Shown here: positions 32,398 through 43,400 of the stretch, in pieces
Position numbering within the stretch: position 1 is the first letter of the stretch
How the letters are laid out: each line of letters begins with the position of its first letter
DNA from: Favolaschia claudopus
Lineage: Eukaryota > Basidiomycota > Agaricomycetes > Agaricales > Mycenaceae
Assembly (NCBI GenBank): GCA_037176885.1
Contig: JAWWNJ010000020.1
Location: forward strand, 558,001-622,000
DNA length: 64,000 nt
Direction: 5' to 3'
Translations under genes and position numbers: made by a program
The notes under the pieces: generated by a model
The model's database searches: none
What the model was told of the DNA's origin: nothing
The model's input: the letters and a program-made list of their open reading frames with translations, nothing else

Positions 32398-33906
32398 TAC
32401 TTCGGCGCCGTGCGATCAAGGTGCCGTCGAAGAACAGAGGCATTTTGTTTGTTGCAAAGGAGGATAGGGCCATCCTGGCCAAGATTCTTCCACTCGTTCA
32501 TCATCTCGGTGTTTTCGCCCTTGAAGCTGTTCTGATCTTTGTGCATGCAGCACCCCGCCCAAATGAGCACCCCGCCCAAATGAAGAGCCGCCGCTCCTCC
32601 GAATCGAGCTCGTACGCTTCTTTTCCCAAGGCCGTCACGATCTCTTTCATCAGCTTCGCGTCACGGCGTGCCTGCTCTCCCTTTGACAACCTCTTCCACC
32701 CATCCTCCCCACCCGCCTCCGCAATTTTCTTCGCGTTCCACGCCCCCAAATATTCGACGAGCTCCATGTATTCTTTGCCAAGCAGTGCTTCTTCACCGAG
32801 ATCCTCGATGATGACCTCGTGTTTGCGGTCTTTCAAGCCGTTGGACGTCCCTTTCTCGACGGCAGCATGGTCCCCATGAATTCCATTCAGTATTCGGAGG
32901 AAATGGCGAACACCGAATCGTCTCTTCAAGCGTTGGGCGAGGGGGCTGCGATTAAAGAGGTCGGTGAACTCCTCGATGCGCTCATCCCATGCTTTTACAG
33001 CCTCCGCGCTAGTGTGGTCGATGGTCTTCTCGACACCGAGGAAGCGAACCTTTGGCGTCGACGTGGGATTCACGGTAAGATCCCCCGACGCGTAATCTGC
33101 GACTCGGAGCGCCATATGAGCGGACTCGATGTTGATTCCCCGGTTTGAAGTGCTATCTGCGCTGATTGTAACGGCTGGTATGCATTAATTACAAGTCTGC
33201 CTCTGAATAGAGAGACTTACCTCCGCTTTCAGACATCTCATAGACAGCCTGTATCGTCGCTGCAACACCTCCTTCCTCCACCGCCCTTCCTACAGTCCGC
33301 CGGCTCATTTCCCGATTTATCCGCACCCCGAAAATCTCGCCGATCTCAGTCATGAGCGGCCCCACCTTTCCGCGGGCACAACCACTATCAACCATGATCC
33401 TGGCAAGCTGTCGTGCCTTCGCCGAGTAATAGCCCTTCTCCGTGATCCGTCTCACAGCAAACTGATTCTTTGCGCGCTGGATTTTACGGGATAGCCCCTC
33501 GACAGATCTTTTGACTTGCCGCTTCAGCTTCTTGACCTGCTTCTGGAGGCTTGTAATGGTGGAGTCCGATGCCAGAGAGTCACGGTGCGCTTCCGCCGTC
33601 ATTTTATCGATAACTCCGTCAAGCTCGGCCATCCTTTGCGACGCCAGATGTGAGGTACGTTTGGATGCTACATCTGAGAATTTCGAAGCAGATATCTCGG
33701 CTTGCAGCTTCTTTTCGCGTGTCTTAGCGTGTCGAAAGCGTCGCTGAAGTTTCTGAAAGTCTGCCTTCCAATCCCGAGCCTTCACGACGTGTTTTGGGGG
33801 TGCTGGAGCAGCGGAAGGAGGCGCCGGAGTATTTTCTTTATTTGCCTTCTTTTTGCGAATGAACGTGTTGAATTGGGCTTGACTACCAGCAGAGAGGCGT
33901 TTAGGT
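32398..33906 (-). pseudogene. Broken copy of an abundant agaricomycete family of unknown function
   Basis: Two exons, about 33906-33221 and 33156-32398, joined by intron 33220-33157 (GTAAGT...GCGCAG). Exon 1 is a basic coiled coil ending RRTVGRAVEEGGVAA. Exon 2 reads MALRVADYASGDLTVNPTS, FNRSPLAQRLKRRFGVR, YLGAWNAKKIAEAGG and LFIWAGC. In my recollection this domain set is common in mushroom genomes, often beside transposons, with no known function. A perfect 17-bp tandem duplication (32550-32566 and 32567-32583) shifts the frame; past it the family sequence resumes as AGCCMHKDQNSFKG. The 3' end runs into the MITE region at about 32398, and no ATG is found for exon 1. Confidence 0.75.
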
Positions 33907-35010
33907 TTATACCCAGCTCGTTGGATATTTTAGGTACATGGCGCGAAAATGAGCAGATTACAGCCTACACCCAAAGATTGTGCCAATATGCTCCTGGGAA
34001 GTTGATGACAGGTAAGTCATTGCTTCTGAAGTACCTCATAACTACTGACTGATCCCGTAGAAAGTTTTGTAGCTTCCACGCGCGTTTGACCCATGAACAG
34101 TGAACTCACTTCTGTAGAAATTATTACATAGACTAAACTGTGATTTGGCCGAAGGAATTTTTTAAAATATAACTCTAAGTATTCCATCACCTCTGCAACT
34201 TTGGCTACGCTCAACTTGCGCCCAACGCCGGCAAAATCTGGTCGGCCAAATCATAGGCCGAGGAATACGATGTGTTTTGGGTTCTTAGCTTTCTCGGCAC
34301 AGCGGCTTGCGCACCTGCAAAACGACCGCCGCTCGGGCCTCTCGGCAGCCTCGGCTGTCAGTGTGTATGCTCTTGCTTGGTCCAGAAGACTGGTTGCTGA
34401 CATTGAGAAATATCAATTTTGCAGAGTGCCCCAGAAGTTGTTCCCCACATGCGAGGACCGCGGGCAATGTATAAAAAGGCTCGCGATCCGATATGGACTA
34501 CAAAAGCCACGACATATGCAGCCAAGCGTCTTAGAATTCCATCCGCTTAACATTTTAACTTCGTCGAAATTTGCATATTCTACTGCGCTACGAAATATAT
34601 TATACTGCTGTGACGGCATTGGGTACTGGTGACCAGAACCATGTACCTTGATCGGCCCACCTTTGAGTACCTGAATTTCACCCTGTTAGAGGATGAATTT
34701 CCAGGACTCCCAAACAAGCCAGAAATGCATTTTTTGAGTCATTCCCGGGTATACCATCTTGTGACTGATCTCCAGGTCGTGGGCGAAAGGATGCGCGAGA
34801 AGGCACCCAAGAAATGAAGACGCCAGGCGAGGGCATCTATAAAGGCCACGACTAACCCAAAAGAAGGCGGCTGATCAGCCCGTATCCACTGACTGTATCA
34901 TTAAGTCGTGAATTATCGTGTTAGGCAACTTGAAGTTTGAACGTGCAACCGCGTTAAGACTGAAGAGCCTGAGTTCGTAGGAGGCATTTGAACGAATAAA
35001 TTTGGACGGC
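33907..35010. other. No gene supported
   Basis: Short frames at 34201-34632 and 34629-34817 have no recognisable motif. Confidence 0.35.
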
Positions 35011-35316
35011 AAATATTGCACATAGAGCAAGATAGTGTTGCCCAGTGTAGTGAACGAGACCAAGACTTGAAGACAGAGAACTTCAACATTGAGTGTAGCT
35101 CAAACAGTGTCCAAGGATAGGGAGTGAACCTCGCTTCATTAGATAAGGTCGAAGAAAGCAGGTAAATATTGCACATAGAGCAAGATAGTGTTGCCCAGTG
35201 TAGTGAACGAGACCAAGACTTGAAGACAGAGAACTTCAACATTGAGTGTAGCTCAAACAGTGTCCAAGGATAGGGAGTGAACCTCGCTTCATTAGATAAG
35301 GTCGAAGAAAGCAGGT
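35011..35316. repeat. Tandem duplication, 2 x 153 bp
   Basis: The unit starting AAATATTGCACATAG at 35011 is repeated at 35164; the two copies look identical over 153 bp. No coding frame is supported. Confidence 0.85.
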
Positions 35317-35964
35317 CGAATCCAAATCAGACAAGCGGCAAGGGGAATCATCACAATTTCTACAGTTCTAGATGGAAGAGTGAATGAACACCCTGTACTG
35401 GGTAGAAGTCGAAGAAATCATCAAGATAAAAATTGGCAAATATGTGCTGTCTTCCCAGGGTGAGTAATCCAGAGGAACGGGACTCCACTTGGACTCCACA
35501 GTCCATGGTAACCGAGATATGACAAAGACAACATTGAGCTTTAACCCAATTTTAGAATGTGAAAATCAAGCCGCACAATAACCAGGATCGGCCAGTGGGT
35601 TTGCGTAAATCTTCTGCCACTTTAGTGGGCTCAAGGAGGTAACTACAAATAGGAATAGGTTTGATTCAAGTCAACGGCCGGAATAATTGGCGGATTTCCA
35701 AAAGGCGGAACAATTTGACAATCGCCACAAGAGCAATAACTGGAGGTCCAACGATGGGCAACCTTAGAGAGGCGCGAACCACGGTCGGTTCAATTTCGGC
35801 CGCTAACAATATTTGAGTTCGATAAAATGAGAGATTGCCAGTAGTATAGGAAACTGGTCTAGAGAAACGTCCAGTTGCTGGTAGGACCGAAGAATCGAAT
35901 GTGTCGGTGTGAATGGAAAAAGAAATCGCGAGAAGCTTGAGCTCCACCTTAAACAGACACATAC
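35317..35964. other. No gene supported
   Basis: Nothing recognised up to the copia LTR fragment. A 98-residue minus-strand frame at 35666-35962 has no recognisable motif. Confidence 0.35.
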
Positions 35965-36180
35965 TTACATATAAACCGTTCGCAAGCTCTCCCTGCCCTC
36001 AGTCTTTCATCCCACTTACTGCGGGAGACTGAGGGTAAGTCCTTTACTTACTGTATTTACCCATTTTGTAGTTATTGTGCCTTCAGCACATTTTCAGGTA
36101 TTTAATAAAGTCTTTCATCCCACTTACTGCGGGAGACTGAGGTTATTGTGCCTTCCGCACATTTTCAGGTCTTGATAGGT
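35965..36180 (+). repeat. Copia 5' LTR, truncated
   Basis: From the CATATAAACC box onward it matches the LTR at 2.3-2.6 kb: two CTCAGTCT...AGACTGAG hairpins (35998-36033 and 36108-36142) and a TTTTCAG end. The upstream LTR part is missing. GGTTATGGGCTACCGAGC follows and may be the primer-binding region. Confidence 0.65.
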
Positions 36181-36249
36181 TATGGGCTACCGAGCGCTTG
36201 CTCTGTGAAGACGTACCTACTTGAAGACTCACTGCTCGCTCATTAGAGC

Positions 36250-36611
36250 TCGAAGCATCACAAGCACTGACTTGTCAACATTTAGCTTGGTTGAGATCAT
36301 TTTTTGACGAACTTGCAACGAACTTGGACATCGTCAGAAGAATCCAACCGAGTTAAGGTGTGACAACCGTGCAGCTATTATGTATACTATCACAAGATCC
36401 TCAATATCGTGCTCGGACTCAACATATACAAAGGAAATATCACTACATCCGTGATGACTTGGTCCGCACAGGTGAATGTGTTGTGCTATATTATCCTACG
36501 GAAGACATGGTCGCAGATATTTTTACAAAACCTCTCCCTCATGACAAGCACTCTAAATTCTGTCTATCCATGGGACTACGGCCTGGGTCGAGTGGGGGTG
36601 TCAGGATATGA
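36250..36611 (+). pseudogene. Copia RNase H remnant
   Basis: Reads ALTCQHLAWLRSFFDELAT, then after a frame break QDPQYRARTQHIQRKYHYIR and MVADIFTKPLPHDKHSKFC, ending GGVRI and a stop. These are the last motifs of Ty1/copia polyproteins (the ARTKHIDIRYHFIR and ADIFTK signatures). Gag, protease, integrase and most of reverse transcriptase are gone, leaving about 420 bp between the LTRs. Confidence 0.85.
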
Positions 36612-36780
36612 ATTATTTCGGGCCGCCCGGGACTTCGTCCATGATATCAATCAGTCTTCTATCATACAGCCTTGTACTTATTGTGCCTTCCGCACATTTT
36701 CAGGTATTTAATAAAGTCTTTCATCCCACTTACTGCGGGAGACTGAGGTTATTGTGCCATCCGCACATTTTCAGATCTTG
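36599..36780 (+). repeat. Copia 3' LTR, shortened
   Basis: Begins TGTCAGGATATGAATTATTTC after GAGTGGGGG, then jumps to the single hairpin unit at 36712-36748 and a TTTTCAGATCTTGATA end. It is shorter than the copy at 2.3 kb because a middle part, including one hairpin, is missing. Confidence 0.7.
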
Positions 36781-37139
36781 ATACCCGAATCATAGCTCGG
36801 GATTGCTCGGTTCGTGTGCGTCTTGAGCTCGTTAATCAGCTCCGAGAGGCATATGGAGGGCAGGAAGGTCGCAAAAGGGCATACCGGTTTGTATCCCCAG
36901 TCTTCCAAGCAGCAGCGGATGCAAAGCGGATGAGGCATACATTTATATTGGGCGTCCTGAGATCACCCTGGAGAGTATATGGGATATTTTCACCAGCGTA
37001 ATTAATTATTTAGAGGAGAATTTGTGAGTAGTAGGTAGATGGACAAACACGGCCGGTGTCACTTAAATTTCAGCGCAACTGAGCGCCGACTTCCATTTAC
37101 GGTCACCAATTTCCGAATCGGGAAACCCACATTTTGTCG
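36781..37139. other. No gene supported
   Basis: A 61-residue frame at 36816-37001 has no recognisable motif. Confidence 0.35.
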
Positions 37140-37305
37140 CAAATTTCTTTCTCTTGTCATCGGGCCCGGTCGTGGTCGATCGTGTGCTATCGGGAGAGGT
37201 CGGGCCATCGGCCCGACCGTTGCCTCATCGAAGGGGCTCGGGTACCCATCGGGCACTATCGTGCCCGACCGCCCGACTGCCCGATCGTGTGTTATGGGGC
37301 ACCTA
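37140..37305. repeat. CGGGC/GCCCG palindromic repeat block
   Basis: Short inverted words such as TCGGGCCATCGGCCCGA and GGGCACTATCGTGCCC are packed together. It resembles a GC-rich MITE core; no duplication of target sequence could be defined. Confidence 0.4.
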
Positions 37306-37450
37306 TAATTTAACGAAAAATTCTATTTGTTACTCGCCTTGCGAGGTAATTTTGTATTGATAATTGACATGTTCAAGTTACTGACTTCAGGTTGGAGTTG
37401 TAGTGTTAGAACTCGTATAATTAATTCATTTATTAGGTGCATTAAACGGT

Positions 37451-37752
37451 TAGTAGTAGTCCCGGATACCCAGACGTTCCTACGCAGTCCTTGTAGGCGT
37501 AGTTTATAGAGCCGGATATGTTTCCTAATCGGTAATTGCAATGACAGCTGGTGACGTTTGCTTGATTTTGAAGGCTATGGGAAAAAGGGCGTACATAGAG
37601 ACGTTTATCCACCCAAGTCCGCCCACTTTCCCATCGCCTTCAAAATCCATCAAACGTCAAAAATGTCATTGTAATTACAGATTAGGAAATAGCTCCCACG
37701 CCCCCACGGATTGCGGATAAAAACGTCTGGGTATCCGAGACTACAGTAGTTA
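37451..37752. mobile_element. Foldback element
   Basis: TAGTAGTCCCGGATACCCAG at 37454 is inverted at 37722-37745 (CTGGGTATCCGAGACTACA). Inner segments (CTAATCGGTAATTGCAATGACA, split here in reading, versus TGTCATTGTAATTACAGATTAG; TTTTGAAGGC versus GCCTTCAAAA) are inverted as well, so almost the whole 300 bp can fold back. No coding capacity. Confidence 0.65.
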
Positions 37753-37754
37753 GT

Positions 37755-37832
37755 GGCGAGAATTGAACCGACGTGGAGTCTCGTGGAGTCTGAGAGAAAA
37801 CGTAGCCCTTACCACTAGGCCACGCGCGCATA
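37755..37832 (-). ncRNA. tRNA-derived sequence (SINE head or tRNA relic)
   Basis: The minus strand contains TGGCCTAGTGGTAAGG, an excellent A-box, followed about 40 bases later by GGTTCAATTCTC, an acceptable B-box. The distance fits a pol III promoter. I could not form a proper anticodon arm or acceptor stem, so I do not call a working tRNA. It abuts the foldback element. Confidence 0.45.
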
Positions 37833-39644
37833 ATTGGTGAGGAAGCAAACTCCAACTGATGAGGTCGGTTCCACAGCCACACACGACGAAACAAATGACA
37901 AGAAATGACACCTGTCTTCCCTCATCCGCTCTGTCCGACTTCTACCATTATGGCGCGCCCTCGCCGTCGCTGTTCCTCACACATTACCCACGTCTTCGAC
38001 TCTAAACCTGAGCGTGTGGCCGTCGTCTTGCGCGCCAACTCATCTTGAAAATCCGCCAATATCTCGCCACCTGGGGGACCTGGCACCAACGCGTTACTTA
38101 CTCGACATCGGACACAGAGGCTCTCGTCTGAATCCCACCTGCTGCCTATCCCTCAAACAACGACCTTGGTAGTCGGACATTTTCTGGAGAATGCAGTCAA
38201 GAGACTGAGCTGCGTTCGGAAGCTTTAGGGGGCGAAATGGGCATGAGATATCAAATTGGTGCGTGCAAAAACTCGATGTGCGGATTTTCTTTGACGACCC
38301 GACATTTTTCTACCCCAAACCCAATGTCTCGGCTAAAGATTTGTCAAACGATCAATTATCTTCGCCAGCTATCCCGCGATTCGAACGCGATGCCATTCAA
38401 TGATTCAATCCGCCTTCGCCAATTTCACGCTCTGCCCCGTCCTTGTTTATGCGAACGTATCACCAACCCTCGCGCGCGCCGCAAAACCCATTCACCCAAG
38501 GCTTTTTAAGACTTGACTGTGCAAGACATACACGGGTTAGTTCTTACTTGAACGAATTGCTCCCCCGTCATGTTTAAACAGGACATCAAGTTTATAAATC
38601 CTCTCGGGGAATAGTAATACTCAATCAAATTCAGATTCGGAAATTCCGCCGTGCTCAACATAGCGGCGGGCGCGGACGGTGCGACGAGGGAGCTGACAAT
38701 GATGGGTAACAATGCCTCCGACATTGCGCAGGTACACCACCCTGTTGAAGTTGTAAACTGAGACGATTCTTATGTTTCAATCCCCTGTGATCCAATGACC
38801 ATTACTATACCGCTCAGCTAGTTGCCCATCGAAATTCGAATCCTATGCAATATTCTACGATTACGGGTACTTTTGGTAATGCCGAGTAGAAGAGTACATG
38901 TCTGTTTTTGCTAGACCCGAGGCCCAGAAATGAAGTTTTGTGCAGATGTAGAGGTTTCGGCAGTTGTCGGAGTTCACTGAATAAGGGCTACCCACGGGAT
39001 ATCTCGTGATCAGGGGATTCGTCACCTTGCGCCTGCCCTCGCCCAAACGGTACTACCTGCGTCTGTCTAGTGGACAATATGTTGGGCTTGGCTTCACTGG
39101 GAGTCGATATCTGTTTGACAGACGAGAGCTCCCGCGAGCGGGTGGTGTTGAATGGCGGCCAACTTTATCCTCTATATTGTCAAAACGACGTGGTACAAGG
39201 AGATGTTCGTGATTTGTGGTGAACAAAAGACACCGTACAAGGAATTGACGTGAATTATAGGTTGTCCTCAGAGCGCAGGGCGGTCGTAAGTCAAAGCACG
39301 GTGCAGTACTGATTGAGCTCGTTGGGCAACTTGGCAAGCTTTGATATTTATAAAAGTCTCACCTTCACAATCATGCTATTCCAGAATTCTTTGACAACGA
39401 GCGAACACAATTTCTATCTCTCGTGCAAGAGCTTTCCCCACCAGGCGAGCTTGTGGAAGATGCGATGTTCCAGTTCAGCTTCAATGTGGACGAGAAGTAT
39501 GAGAGTTATCTGTAAATCTGCGGTGCGAGCAGTGATGCTGTAGCCTGGCGCTCTCACTCATACGCGCGATCACAGATATCTCATAAGGGCGACAATTAAA
39601 TCTACCGGCTTTGCGTCAATTTCCAAAACTCGGGAAATTAGAGA
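37833..39644. other. No gene supported; possible exon relics
   Basis: A plus-strand frame around 38330-38510 reads IIFASYPAIRTRCHSMIQSA and another at about 39370-39515 reads FFDNERTQFLSLVQELSPPG. Both look protein-like but are isolated and unrecognised. Confidence 0.35.
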
Positions 39645-39837
39645 GTTTGTGCGAGCGACCCAGGTCGCTTTTCGACCGCTCAGATCTCCGCAACGACAGA
39701 TACCAGGTGGGAGCTCTAAGCGACCTAGAAGAGTATTGCCATGGGGCATTCCGAGGTCGCTGGGACCTCACACCTGTGACTGCTCGTTGTCGAGATCTGA
39801 GCAGTCCCAAAGCGACCCGGGTCGCTTTGCACAAACC
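39645..39837. mobile_element. Short MITE, about 190 bp
   Basis: Inverted ends of about 45 bp: GTTTGTGCGAGCGACC...GCTCAGATCTC at the left and GAGATCTGAGC...GGGTCGCTTTGCACAAAC at the right. No clear target duplication was found. Confidence 0.65.
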
Positions 39838-40296
39838 CGCTATTATAGTCCATGTCGCTGTAGCTCCATCGCTCCAGCCTGCAACCCAAGTGGAGTGGGG
39901 GGGTGTACCTGATTCCCTCCATTTTGAGGTCGAGATTCACCGACCGGAGTGCGTGCCAACTACTTGAACCCTTCCCTTTCAGGTACAGTGTTAATGACAT
40001 CATTGTGGGGCAGGTCCGCTTCTTGTTGATGCGCATGAAGGTCAAGAAGATGGAGCTTTCGATTATTCAACTAGGCAGCTCTCATCAACTCAAGAGTGTT
40101 TGAGCAGGTTTGGAGCTCAATTCTGGTGAAAGAATCGCCTCCAAACGGCCTGGGGCAAAAAAAAAAATTAAATTTGCGGCGTAAATGTCCGGCCAGAACA
40201 CTCCTGCGCACCGGCAAAAGCCGAGACACAGCCTTGGGGAATCTCCGCTAATAATGGTAGCATTATCATTAAAGGGCTCATTAATCGTGCCTGTGG

Positions 40297-40325
40297 TTGG
40301 CTATGTCTCGGCTAGACATAGCCAA
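40297..40325. repeat. 12-bp perfect hairpin upstream of the DUF6729 gene
   Basis: TTGGCTATGTCT and its inverse AGACATAGCCAA flank CGGCT, about 95 bp before the start codon at 40421. Could be an element end or a regulatory hairpin. Confidence 0.5.
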
Positions 40326-40420
40326 TTGATCCTGCTTGATCCTGTGAACCCGATTGATCCTGACACTGCTTTGATCATAATCTGACACCTGTCACAATCT
40401 GAGCTCTTCCCTCTCGCACG

Positions 40421-43400
40421 ATGCGTCCCTCAAGATCCTCGGGAAAGCCCAAGAAGATGCAGAAAAAGAAGTCGAGAAAGACCGACGAACACGATCCCAA
40501 TTGGGGCGGCAGTCGCGACGGCGCCGGGCGGCCCCCGCGCAGCGGGCCTGTTCCCGCAGTGAAGATGAAGCGCCATGTCTTTGGAATGCCGCTCCGGACG
40601 GCTCGTTCTCATCGTACACGCGATGTAGCAGGGGACTCTTCCTCTCAAACATATAGTTCTTTTTTTGGACCTTACAACACAAATCAACCAATCCCAATTC
40701 CACCTCCACCTCCACCTCCATCGGCTCCGACTCCTCCCTCCCATCCCTCTCTATGGTCGGCTGTCCACCCCACACAACCCGGGTCAAACCTTCCCAATTC
40801 ACGTATGTTCTGGTCTATTTTTTCCACGGTTGAATCTCATCGTGAGAATAGCTTCACGCATCTCTGCCGATGACTTGGCTGCGCTCAATCAACAGCTCGA
40901 TTACATCAACGAGCACGATGAGCACGGAGATGTGGCTACAGGTGACCAAGAAATCAATGAGAGTCTCATAGACGAGGTTTTCGACAATCTTGAGTCAAAT
41001 CAGACAGCTGCTGAGGTGGAATTTGAGGCGTCGGAAGCACAGCCGGGCTCAGTTCTCCAAAACCAGCTCCGTGGGGTACTCAAGCGCCTTCTCAAAGAGA
41101 TCAATAAATACAATATGCCTCTATGCTATCGCAGAGGAGATTTTTTCGACCGACCTCCGCACCCTGTGTTTGCGCTTCGGTGCAGCCTCGAACCAACTCA
41201 ACTTTACTGGCGAAAGGTTTTCATCTGGCTACCTAATTTATTGCCGGGCTGCCCGTCGACATTCAAGTGCACTTGCGGAAAGCCTTTGATTCGGAATGGT
41301 ACGTTGCGCCGAAAACTGGACCCTTCCTTCCTCTAATTGCGCAAATAGGCTTCAATGACCCAATCGCGCGGCGTGTGCGATCCATGCCTGCTGACTATTT
41401 TCTACTTACAAATCGCTTTCTTTGCCCGCCGCGAAGACAAAACAACCCCGGATGTGGTCGAAGTTTTCAAGGTACCGATCCACATATACTAGGCCAGCTT
41501 CCGTTGTTTGTTCAGCGAGCATTCCCCGGTATGCCATTCTTGTCTACATTGGGCGTGAATATTCATTTCGTGTAGCATATATCACCGCTCGAGCTGCAGT
41601 CTCGAAGCTCGTCATGTGGCAGATGTTAAATACTTTTTCGTCACGACTGGGCCCTGCTAAATTTTCTGGCCTTGTCTCCGAAATCCAGTACAGAACTCAC
41701 GCGGAAACAGAGTTGATGTACATCTCAGCCGCAAATCACTATCGCCAATTCGGTGTAAAGCAATTCTCGGCTTTCGATGATCCTCACGGATATGCAGGCT
41801 CTCCGCCATCTACACCCTATCTGAAGGGATTATTCACTGACTACACAAACGCCAACCGTATCTATGTGGACCGTTATATCGCTTCGCTGCCATTAACTGT
41901 TGCAAGCGGAGATCATACATTTGCTGTGCGTCTCAATTTTGTTTTCATGCGACTCGTTCTCACAATAGACAGTTTCTCAAACATACGGGTGGCCTAAAAG
42001 GCGAACCTATCTTCACGGCAGCCTATACGTTGATGAACGAACATGAAGAAGTTCGAGGACATTGTTTTGTGCCCTCGAAATCAATGACAGTCCTTCAAGA
42101 AATGTTCCAGGGTGTGAAGCAAGGGCTACAAGACGCGAATAACCTCCCAACTCAGCTATTCTACACTGATTCTCCGCAACGTACGTGACTTGATTTGATC
42201 AGACGAGATATTCATGTTTTTACAGTGGAACGTTCCTTTCACGAGAAATTGAATCAATCCCTCACTCTCAATGTTCAACCGGTCACAAACTGGAGTGATC
42301 TCCCGTCCTTCACAGGAGACCCAAATGTTTCCGCGACATTTGAATCAGACTCGGTCAAAATTGATGACCGAGCTAGTGATGTGTTGGTGGATGCGATGGA
42401 TGGGATTTCTTCGTCCCAACTGTATCTGATTGCAATTGACATCAAATCGAACCAGAAGCCAGGGGAACTGCCTACTCTGGATGTCATTCAGATGCGAACC
42501 CGAAATGGCATCTATTGTTTCAAGGTAAATAAATTTCTTTTCAAAATAATAACCCTATGAGATGACCAATTGCCAGCTCACGACACTGACTTCTCCGACT
42601 GATTTCTTACCATCCCTTCGAGCCATCTTGACCAACCCCTCTATAGTCAAGATTGGGCATAATATCCGTCACACACTGCAGACCATATCCGACGTCTTCA
42701 AACTACCCGAAGTTCGAGAGATGCTCAACACTCGAAATCCCCCTATCCTGGACTTGGCCAAGTACGCAAAATTGAAGGGAGTTATCAGTGATCCGTGTGC
42801 CCCTCTAGACGCACTTGCCGGGACAGTTCTCGAAAAATCCTTGTCTCCCCTTCCTCCGAACTCAGCCGATTATCCCTGGTCTGGTTTTCCTTCACGCGGA
42901 GAGACCAATTTTTTATTCTCGGAGATCGACTGCGAATGGCAAATTTTCCTTTCGCTGCGCGGTCGAGACTCACTTGGTCTCCCACTTATTCCAACTCAGG
43001 CTAGAACCGACCAGCAGCTTGTAACTCTCATGCATGGCTGCAAACCAATTGCCGAAGGCGCGATCATTGGTCAACATTGCGGGTTTCTCGATGCGGTCAT
43101 GGATGCGGCGGGAACGACGAAAAGAATAAATATATCACTTACTCGTTCACTAATTGCGATCTCAAAGGTCTGTTTTCAAGTCTATCCGACTATTTTTATC
43201 GACACAAAACCTCAGGTTCTCGTACCCGGTGCGATCCACGCACTACACGGGCAAACAATGGACTGGATATTCAGCCATGGGGCACGCGCTGTCGTTACGA
43301 CCTCGCAGCTTCATACTCGCAGTGCAATTCCGCCAGCGGTAATCTCTGCCACTCCTCGTGCCTTTTCTGCTCCCGCTCCCCCATCCGTGCTTAATGAATC

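Noticed and set aside
37755..37832. Functional tRNA gene
   Set aside because: A- and B-box fit, but acceptor and anticodon stems do not pair and no anticodon can be assigned.
38375..38395. B-box-like GCGTTCGAATCGCGG on the minus strand
   Set aside because: No A-box at the right distance and no cloverleaf could be formed.
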